From positions 1 through 5,095 of the forward strand of contig WJLG01000095.1 in the NCBI GenBank assembly GCA_014728685.1: DNA of 5,095 nucleotides, given 5' to 3'. The position numbers were made by a program, and so were the translations under genes. This DNA is from Candidatus Falkowiibacteriota bacterium (lineage in GTDB: Bacteria > Patescibacteriota > Patescibacteriia > Patescibacteriales > WJLG01). Of this stretch, positions 1 to 3,302 are shown piece by piece (within the stretch, counting starts at the first letter, position 1; every line of letters begins with the position of its first letter). The notes beneath the pieces were generated by a model, which saw only the letters and a program-made list of their open reading frames with translations, did not search any database and was not told the DNA's origin.

Positions 1-13
1 AACAATAGCCTAC

Positions 14-123
14 CACAAATTTCCTTAGGGGGAAATTTGTGTCCGGGTCATTATCCATTCATCCCCGGACAGCGGCGAGAATGTAGGAGACTAATATCGG
101 TCTACCCGGCCGCTTGTCCGGGG
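14..123. ncRNA. candidate structured RNA or leader with competing helices
   Basis: No gene is visible here, but the DNA is packed with inverted repeats. An 11-bp stem pairs 14-24 with 31-41. GTCCGGG at 41-47 pairs with CCCGGAC at 64-70. AGCGGC at 71-76 pairs with GCCGCT at 109-114. Inside that last stem, AGACT 88-92 can pair with GGTCT 99-103, or GTAG 83-86 with CTAC 102-105 leaving a 3-nt bulge. These helices follow one another with almost no linker. A second GTCCGGGG at 116-123 can also pair with 63-70, which would extend the 71-114 stem to about 14 bp and displace the 41-70 helix. That is a switch-like arrangement. The strand is undecided: the G-U wobble at 92/99 slightly favours plus, while the leftward gene direction favours minus. 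In many bacteria rplJ-rplL follows rplA, so a leader for an off-window minus-strand gene is possible. I do not recognise a known RNA family; a repetitive palindromic element is the main alternative. Confidence 0.4.
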
Positions 124-136
124 TTTCCTGGTAATT

Positions 137-159
137 AAAAAGGAAGCAAATGCTTCCTT
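137..159 (-). terminator. intrinsic terminator after small membrane protein gene
   Basis: AAGGAAGCA at 140-148 and TGCTTCCTT at 151-159 form a perfect 9-bp inverted repeat. Read on the minus strand, the hairpin is followed by TTTTAATTA. It lies about 32 bp past the stop codon of the small membrane protein gene. The stem is only moderately GC-rich and the U tract is short, so termination may be partial. The plus-strand reading has a poorer tail (GGTTTT). Confidence 0.6.
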
Positions 160-191
160 GGTTTTACGATTTGTAAGATGTTTTTGAATGA

Positions 192-410
192 TCATAGAAG
201 AATGAAAGACAGCAGCCAGGTCAAGGCAGACAATGGGATCGTGGCTGTTCCAAAGAACAATCCAACAGCAGCACATGGCCAGAATGGAACATCAGTAGCC
301 GTGCTTGTAAAATATGTTGTCCAAAAATCAGCTATATATTTGGTGGTAACCCCACCAAATAAGATGTTTGCCGTTAAAAGCATTAATAGAACCGTCATCT
401 TCTCTTTCAT
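192..410 (-). CDS. small two-helix membrane protein, function unknown
   Basis: This 72-residue protein is mostly hydrophobic. A short MKEK start leads into a first membrane segment (about residues 6-21). A polar stretch with aromatic residues follows (22-42, containing KYIADFWTTYF), then VPFWPCAAVG and a long second hydrophobic segment (about 46-72) that runs to the C-terminus. Reality of the gene is supported by a strong Shine-Dalgarno sequence, a good sigma70-type promoter and a hairpin terminator downstream, so it looks like a single-gene transcription unit. It ends in TGA, unlike the TAA or TAG ends of its neighbours. It sits after rplA, where rplJ-rplL is often found. I do not recognise a named family; it may be a lineage-specific inner-membrane protein. 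The opposite-strand frame over the same bases looks like a shadow. Confidence 0.65.
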   Translation of the reverse strand: MKEKMTVLLMLLTANILFGGVTTKYIADFWTTYFTSTATDVPFWPCAAVGLFFGTATIPLSALTWLLSFILL

Positions 411-414
411 TGAG

Positions 415-426
415 CCTTCACTCCTT
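415..426 (-). promoter_or_regulatory. Shine-Dalgarno site of small membrane protein gene
   Basis: The minus strand reads AAGGAG (421-426) 10 nt before the ATG, followed by a second purine run GAAGG (415-419) 4 nt before it. This fixes the start at 410. It is the only convincing ribosome-binding site in the window; none of the other six genes has one. Confidence 0.65.
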
Positions 427-450
427 TTTTGGGGTTTGAAATTTTATTAA

Positions 451-479
451 AGATTAACGCAATATATAAGTATTGTCAA
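451..479 (-). promoter_or_regulatory. sigma70-type promoter of small membrane protein gene
   Basis: On the minus strand a perfect -35 TTGACA (474-479) is followed after 17 nt by TAATCT (451-456), which keeps the key first, second and last bases of the -10 box. Transcription would begin near 444, giving a leader of about 34 nt that contains the Shine-Dalgarno site. The -35 box lies directly beside the upstream operon's terminator. Confidence 0.6.
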
Positions 480-480
480 T

Positions 481-516
481 AAAAAACATCCGGCCTATTA
501 AAGCCGGATGTTTTTT
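481..516 (-). terminator. strong bidirectional terminator of the secE-nusG-rplK-rplA operon
   Basis: A perfect 14-bp inverted repeat, 481-494 with 503-516, surrounds an 8-nt loop (CTATTAAA). The GC-rich core is CATCCGGC/GCCGGATG and each outer arm is a run of six A or six T, so it would work in both directions. It begins 9 bp after the rplA stop codon and marks the end of that operon in this genome; no rplJ or rplL follows directly. Confidence 0.9.
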
Positions 517-525
517 GTATTTCAA

Positions 526-1248
526 TTAAGCAACGTCTATCTTGATGCCTTTCCCCATGGAAGTGGAGATGTTGGCGCTTTTGATGTAAGTGCCTTTGGC
601 AGATGCCGGTTTTATCCTTTTAATAGTCGAGAGCAGAGTATTGTAATTCTCGATCAATTGCTCTTCTTTGAAAGATTTTTTTCCAATAACTACATGAATA
701 TTGGAGGTATCGTCATTCTTGAAGCTTATTTTGCCTTTTTTAAGTTCTTCGACCGCCTTAGCCGGATTCGGAGTGACGGTATCGTTCTTGGGAGAAGGCA
801 TCAGGCCCCTGGTTCCCAAGATCTTAGCTATCGGACCGAGCTTTTTCATCATGGTAGGTTCAGCAACCGCTACCTGGAAATCGGTCTTTTCAGTCTTTTT
901 GATCTCAGCGATCAAGTCATCAGAACCGACCAGGTCGGCGCCGGCCTTTTTACAGGCGTCAACATTGGCACCCTCCACGAAGGCGGCGATCCTTACTGTC
1001 TTTCCGGTACCATGAGGCAGACTGACAGTGTTTCTGATCTGTTGATCTCCTTTTCTCGGGTCGATCCCCAAGCGAAAATGAGCCTCTATGGAAGCATCGA
1101 ATTTTTCTTTGCTCATTTCTTTGGCTAACTGGATGGCTTCTTCAATGGAATAAGCGACATTTCTGTCGAATTCCTTCTTCTCTTCTTTTGATTTTGACTC
1201 TTCTTTTTTCACAGCCTGAGTCTTGGCTGCTTCTTTCTTTTTAGTCAT
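526..1248 (-). CDS. rplA: 50S ribosomal protein L1 (uL1)
   Basis: L1 binds 23S rRNA at the L1 stalk, which helps release deacylated tRNA from the E site. In many bacteria it also represses its own L11-L1 mRNA. The 240-residue product has the family core from about residue 27: RLGIDPRKGDQQIRNTV (59-75), LPHGTGKTVRI (77-87), and the L1 signature around residues 137-155 with LGPIAKILGTRGLMPSPK. The C-terminal domain ends with GTYIKSANISTSMGKGIKI. Residues 1-26 form an unusual low-complexity Lys/Glu/Ala-rich tail in place of the usual short basic start. The ATG at 1248 is the only sensible start and has no Shine-Dalgarno sequence. It lies 112 bp after rplK, a gap filled by heptad repeats, and is the last gene before the strong terminator. 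Some Patescibacteria are reported to lack L1; it is complete here. Confidence 0.97.
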   Translation of the reverse strand: MTKKKEAAKTQAVKKEESKSKEEKKEFDRNVAYSIEEAIQLAKEMSKEKFDASIEAHFRLGIDPRKGDQQIRNTVSLPHGTGKTVRIAAFVEGANVDACKKAGADLVGSDDLIAEIKKTEKTDFQVAVAEPTMMKKLGPIAKILGTRGLMPSPKNDTVTPNPAKAVEELKKGKISFKNDDTSNIHVVIGKKSFKEEQLIENYNTLLSTIKRIKPASAKGTYIKSANISTSMGKGIKIDVA

Positions 1249-1270
1249 ATATTTCGTGGTAATAGTGGCA

Positions 1271-1333
1271 ATTTCAAACTACAGTTCGTAAAAAGCAAAT
1301 AATTTGCAGTTTGCAATTTTATCTTTGCAGTTT
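1271..1333. repeat. heptad-period AT-rich repeat in the rplK-rplA spacer
   Basis: Read in 7-base steps from 1271, this spacer gives units related to TTTGNAA: ATTTCAA, ACTACAG, TTCGTAA, AAAGCAA, ATAATTT, GCAGTTT, GCAATTT, TATCTTT, GCAGTTT. The 18-mer ATTTGCAGTTTGCAATTT at 1302-1319 recurs exactly at 3278-3295 before dnaG, and TTCGTAA (1285-1291) is also a unit of that array. The copies are degenerate. No promoter or terminator is evident in the spacer. Confidence 0.55.
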
Positions 1334-1360
1334 GAGATGTCTCCCACAATTAATTAATTT

Positions 1361-1786
1361 CTATTCTTCGATCTCCAAGCCCATTTGCTTGGCAGTGCCG
1401 GCAATTATCTTCTTAGCCGCTTCAATATCATTGGCATTTAGATCCGGCATTTTTATTTCGGCGATCTCGGCCAATTGAGCCTGAGTGATCTTGCCGATCT
1501 TTTCGGTCAATGATTTACTTGAACCTTTTTTCAGCTTCAAGTGCTTTTTGATAAGCTCTGAAGCCGGCGGGGTCTTCATTATGAAATCAAAACTTCTATC
1601 TTCATAAACGGTAATGATGACCGGAATGATGTCTCCGGCTCTTTCTTTGGAGGCATCGTTGAATTTGGTGCAGAAATCCTGGATATTCAAGCCGTGCTGG
1701 CCCAAAGCCGGACCTACTGGAGGTGCCGGATTGGCCTGGCCGGCCGGTATCTGCAGTTTGATCTGCGTCATTACTTTCTTTGGCAT
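1361..1786 (-). CDS. rplK: 50S ribosomal protein L11 (uL11)
   Basis: L11 binds the GTPase-associated centre of 23S rRNA with the L10-L12 stalk, where translation factors act, and is needed for stringent-response sensing in RelA-bearing bacteria. The product is 141 residues, the typical family length. The N-terminal domain shows the proline-rich factor-facing segment (residues 14-35: PAGQANPAPPVGPALGQHGL and onward), then RSFDFIMKTPPAS (64-76). The C-terminal rRNA-binding domain carries KIGKITQAQLAEIAE (96-110) and the L11 signature near the end, KIIAGTAKQMGLEIE (126-140). The ATG at 1786 gives the expected N-terminus (MPKKVMTQIKLQIPAG) but has no Shine-Dalgarno sequence; an AT-rich heptad repeat lies just upstream. 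It is third in the operon, between nusG and rplA, the common bacterial order. The stop is TAG. Confidence 0.98.
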   Translation of the reverse strand: MPKKVMTQIKLQIPAGQANPAPPVGPALGQHGLNIQDFCTKFNDASKERAGDIIPVIITVYEDRSFDFIMKTPPASELIKKHLKLKKGSSKSLTEKIGKITQAQLAEIAEIKMPDLNANDIEAAKKIIAGTAKQMGLEIEE

Positions 1787-1795
1787 AGTTATATC

Positions 1796-1858
1796 AATTT
1801 GAAATTTGAAATTTTAAATTTGAAAACAAATATCAATTTTCAAATATCAAATATTTTC
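1796..1858. repeat. heptad-period AT-rich repeat in the nusG-rplK spacer, inverting midway
   Basis: Nine consecutive 7-base units run from 1796: AATTTGA, AATTTGA, AATTTTA, AATTTGA, AAACAAA, TATCAAT, TTTCAAA, TATCAAA, TATTTTC. The first half is of the TTTGAAA type. The second half is its reverse complement (TTTCAAA, TATCAAA), so the array has rough dyad symmetry and could fold into a weak AT hairpin. TATCAAA is the complement of TTTGATA, the dominant unit before dnaG. It ends about 10 bp from the rplK start codon. Confidence 0.6.
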
Positions 1859-1867
1859 GTATTCTAA

Positions 1868-1900
1868 CAGTAAGAAGCTTTAGGTTTCCCTAATACTGCT
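1868..1900 (-). promoter_or_regulatory. GNRA-capped hairpin in the rplK leader, possible L1 target
   Basis: On the minus strand UUAGG-GAAA-CCUAA (1893-1880) forms a 5-bp stem closed by a GAAA tetraloop. An outer stem CAGUA/UACUG (1894-1898 with 1868-1872) stacks below it, with a 7-nt bulge (AGCUUCU) on the 3' side only. The tetraloop exists only in the minus-strand RNA, in the direction of the operon. Two short helices around an asymmetric bulge 5' of rplK is the setting in which L1 represses L11-L1 translation in Escherichia coli. Whether this is such a site is inference; I did not match specific conserved bases. Confidence 0.4.
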
Positions 1901-1913
1901 ATTATTTTAAATT

Positions 1914-1943
1914 ATTATATTTTTTTGATCTGCAAGAAGTCCA
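1914..1943 (-). promoter_or_regulatory. weak candidate internal promoter ahead of rplK-rplA
   Basis: The minus strand has a perfect -10 TATAAT (1914-1919) preceded after 18 nt by TGGACT (1938-1943), which matches 4 of 6 bases of the -35 consensus. It overlaps the 3' end of nusG. Transcription would begin near 1907, just before the GNRA hairpin, allowing L11-L1 to be expressed apart from secE-nusG. In DNA this AT-rich a -10 match can arise by chance. Confidence 0.3.
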
Positions 1944-2460
1944 GTTCTATCGGTGTTTCGCGTCCGAACATATTGACCAGGACTTTGACCTTTCCTTTTT
2001 CTTCATCGATATTAGTGATCTTGCCTTCAAGATTCTTGAAAGGGCCGTCCACTATCCTAACAGGGGAATCAACAGAGAAATCGATCTTGAATTTCGGTTC
2101 TTCCACTCCCATTCTTTTCTGCAGGGATTTGATCTCTTTTTCCGAAACCGGGGTTGGAGTGGTGCCGGTTCCAATAAAGCCGGTCACGTTCGGCGTATTG
2201 CGAACCACATACCAAGACTCATCGGTCACTATCATCTCTACCATGATATATCCCGGGAATATCTTTTCTTCAACCACTTTTCTCTTGCCGTTCTTGATCT
2301 TGATCTTTTTTTCCGTCGGTACCAAAACATTGAAGATCTTGTCTTCCATATCCATGGTATCGATCCTTTGCCTTAGGTTCTGAGCGACATTCTCTTCATA
2401 ACCGGAATAGGTATGAAGGACGTACCATCTTCTGCCTTGATTTAATGTTTGTTTGGCCAT
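1915..2460 (-). CDS. nusG: transcription elongation/termination factor NusG
   Basis: NusG binds the RNA polymerase clamp, modulates pausing and termination, and links polymerase to the leading ribosome. The 181-residue product has the standard two-domain build. The NGN domain spans about residues 10-117, with RRWYVLHTYSGYEENVAQNL (10-29), the core FPGYIMVEM (68-76) and WYVVRNTPNVTGFIG (83-97). A linker leads to the KOW domain (about 131-178), with DSPVRIVDGPFKNLEGKI and a conserved MFGRETPIELDF end. No extra inserted domain is present. The ATG at 2460 gives the family-typical start a few residues before the first strand; no Shine-Dalgarno sequence precedes it. It lies 26 bp after secE, so the two are surely cotranscribed, while 128 bp containing repeats and a hairpin separate it from rplK. 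Confidence 0.98.
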   Translation of the reverse strand: MAKQTLNQGRRWYVLHTYSGYEENVAQNLRQRIDTMDMEDKIFNVLVPTEKKIKIKNGKRKVVEEKIFPGYIMVEMIVTDESWYVVRNTPNVTGFIGTGTTPTPVSEKEIKSLQKRMGVEEPKFKIDFSVDSPVRIVDGPFKNLEGKITNIDEEKGKVKVLVNMFGRETPIELDFLQIKKI

Positions 2461-2486
2461 ATTTTTGTATTGTTAAAGCCTTATTA

Positions 2487-2666
2487 TTAAATGAAGATGC
2501 CTAAGAGCCAGCTGAAAACAAAGTCCAAAGCTCCGAGGAAAAAGGCCACGATAACACTGATCGAGATGACCAGTACGGTGTAATTGTAGGTCTCCTTCTT
2601 GGTTGGCCAAGCAACCTTCTTCATTTCATTGATAGCGGATTTGATATAATTCTCTATCTTGTTCAT
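2487..2666 (-). CDS. secE: preprotein translocase subunit SecE
   Basis: SecE clamps and stabilises the SecY channel in the cytoplasmic membrane. The 59-residue protein is of the short single-span type found in Gram-positive bacteria. An amphipathic N-terminal helix starts MNKIENYIKSAINEMK. The hallmark motif KKVAWPTKKET lies at residues 16-26, followed by one membrane helix (about 30-57, VLVISISVIVAFFLGALDFV and onward). The stop is TAA. The ATG at 2666 is the only start giving this layout; it lacks a Shine-Dalgarno sequence. It is the first gene of the operon, about 49 nt behind the predicted transcription start, and sits directly upstream of nusG as in most bacteria. Confidence 0.95.
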   Translation of the reverse strand: MNKIENYIKSAINEMKKVAWPTKKETYNYTVLVISISVIVAFFLGALDFVFSWLLGIFI

Positions 2667-2680
2667 AAATTTACTTATTT

Positions 2681-2706
2681 AAAAAAGAGCCCCTGCTTGG
2701 GCGTCT
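2681..2706 (-). terminator. terminator-like hairpin (possible attenuator) in the secE leader
   Basis: In minus-strand RNA AGA-C-GCCC (2706-2699) pairs with GGGC-TCT (2692-2686), a 7-bp stem with one bulged C and a 6-nt loop, followed at once by a run of U (2685-2681). It lies between the predicted promoter and the secE ATG, 14 bp before the gene, and starts only about 9 nt into the transcript. It could abort operon transcription, perhaps in response to NusG, or simply protect the 5' end. The plus-strand reading (tail TTTTATTT) also resembles a terminator, but no plus-strand gene lies upstream. Confidence 0.5.
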
Positions 2707-2721
2707 TTTATTTACATAAAT

Positions 2722-2750
2722 ATAATACAAAAAGACGAGCCAGATGTCAA
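2722..2750 (-). promoter_or_regulatory. sigma70-type promoter of the secE-nusG-rplK-rplA operon
   Basis: The minus strand carries a perfect -35 TTGACA (2745-2750), an ideal 17-nt spacer, and TATTAT (2722-2727), one mismatch from the consensus -10. Transcription would start near 2715 and give a leader of about 49 nt. Near-consensus strength fits a ribosomal and translocase operon. Confidence 0.8.
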
Positions 2751-2821
2751 GCTTTTTTCAATTTTAGGGAAATATCGGATAAATAGGCCATTTTTAGGAA
2801 AATTTAAGCTGTTTTTCAAGC

Positions 2822-2850
2822 TTGACTTTTAGGCCCTGATATTTAATAAT
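2822..2850 (+). promoter_or_regulatory. sigma70-type promoter of the 104-residue gene and dnaG
   Basis: TTGACT (2822-2827, one mismatch) is followed after 16 or 17 nt by TAATAA (2844-2849) or AATAAT (2845-2850). Transcription would start at about 2856-2857, on or beside the ATG at 2857, so the mRNA would be leaderless or nearly so. The -35 box sits in the same AAGCTTGAC context as the divergent secE promoter. Confidence 0.55.
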
Positions 2851-2856
2851 GAATAT

Positions 2857-3171
2857 ATGAAATTCATATTGGATAGAAAAAAATTGGATATAAATCCTGA
2901 TAGATTCTTGCGTTCTTGCGGCTATGCCTTTATCCTGGACAGAAGAAGGGATCAGCCCAGTTATGTTCGCCGATTGACCAGGCAGCATTATCCCAGGATC
3001 CATATGTATGTGGATGAGAAGCCGGATAGGATAGTCTTCAATCTTCATTTGGATCACAAGCAGGCCAGCTATAAGGGGGCGCATATGCACAATGCCGAGT
3101 ACGAAGGGGAGATAGTGGAGAATGAGGTCGAGCGCCTTAAGGATCTACTCAGAGCCGAAGCCGGTAAATAA
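2857..3171 (+). CDS. small conserved-looking protein of unknown function upstream of dnaG
   Basis: The 104-residue soluble protein is one I cannot assign to a named family. The N-terminal half is basic (KFILDRKKLDINPDRF; LDRRRDQPSYVRRLTRQHYP). The centre looks like beta strands rich in histidine and aromatic residues (HMYVDEKPDRIVFNLHLDH, residues 49-67; SYKGAHMHNAEYEGE, 71-85). The end is a charged helix (VENEVERLKDLLRAEAGK). No signal peptide or membrane segment is seen, nor a zinc or nucleotide motif I would trust, although His49, 64, 67, 76 and 78 are clustered. Reality is supported by a promoter just upstream, good codon structure and the absence of any competing frame. The ATG at 2857 has no Shine-Dalgarno sequence. 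It lies 131 bp before dnaG on the same strand with no terminator between, so cotranscription is likely. Confidence 0.75.
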   Translation: MKFILDRKKLDINPDRFLRSCGYAFILDRRRDQPSYVRRLTRQHYPRIHMYVDEKPDRIVFNLHLDHKQASYKGAHMHNAEYEGEIVENEVERLKDLLRAEAGK

Positions 3172-3174
3172 ATA

Positions 3175-3299
3175 TTTGTAATTTGATATTCGTAATTTGA
3201 TATTCGTAATTTGATATTCGTAATTTGATATTCGTAATTTGATATTCGTAATTAGTATTTAATTTTTGCAATTTGCTATTTGCAGTTTGCAATTTGAAC
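3175..3299 (+). repeat. heptad-period repeat array filling the dnaG leader
   Basis: Almost the whole spacer before dnaG is built of 7-base units. TTTGTAA (3175-3181) comes first, then ten units alternating TTTGATA and TTCGTAA (3182-3251), two degenerate units, and, after a 1-base phase shift, TTTGCAA, TTTGCTA, TTTGCAG, TTTGCAA, TTTGAAC (3265-3299). The array starts at the stop codon of the upstream gene and ends 3 bp before the dnaG ATG. The same unit family occupies the rplK-rplA and nusG-rplK spacers. Each TTTGATA contains TTGATA, one mismatch from a -35 box, but no partner -10 is well placed. Confidence 0.8.
3182..3251 (+). repeat. five perfect 14-bp tandem copies (TTTGATATTCGTAA)
   Basis: Copies start at 3182, 3196, 3210, 3224 and 3238 and are identical. 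Perfect identity points to recent expansion by slipped-strand copying, so copy number may differ between strains or be collapsed in assemblies. There are no spacers between copies, so this is not a CRISPR array. It is the youngest-looking part of the larger heptad array. Confidence 0.95.
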
Positions 3300-3302
3300 A
3301 TA

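Noticed and set aside
71..123. tRNA-like or SRP RNA fold
   Set aside because: There is no T-loop TTCRA, no acceptor and anticodon arms of the right size, and no GGAA-type SRP apical motif.
14..123. Firm call of a ribosomal protein L10 leader
   Set aside because: Only the position hints at it. I could not match the conserved L10 leader bases or confirm rplJ to the left, so it stays a hypothesis.
91..276. 61-residue minus-strand frame
   Set aside because: It overlaps the small gene's 3' end, its terminator and the structured block, and has a composition unlike a real protein.
178..450. 90-residue plus-strand frame over the small membrane protein gene
   Set aside because: It has no ribosome-binding site, low protein-like character, and lies opposite a gene with promoter, Shine-Dalgarno sequence and terminator.
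508..1128. 206-residue plus-strand frame opposite rplA
   Set aside because: The minus strand encodes a clear L1; this is its antisense shadow.
1925..2383. 152-residue plus-strand frame opposite nusG
   Set aside because: The minus strand encodes a full NusG; this is an antisense shadow.
2721..2726. TATAAT on the plus strand as a rightward promoter
   Set aside because: No acceptable -35 lies 16-18 bp upstream on that strand; it is the complement of the secE -10 region.
3182..3251. CRISPR-like array
   Set aside because: The 14-bp copies abut with no spacers and no cas genes are near; it is a simple tandem repeat.
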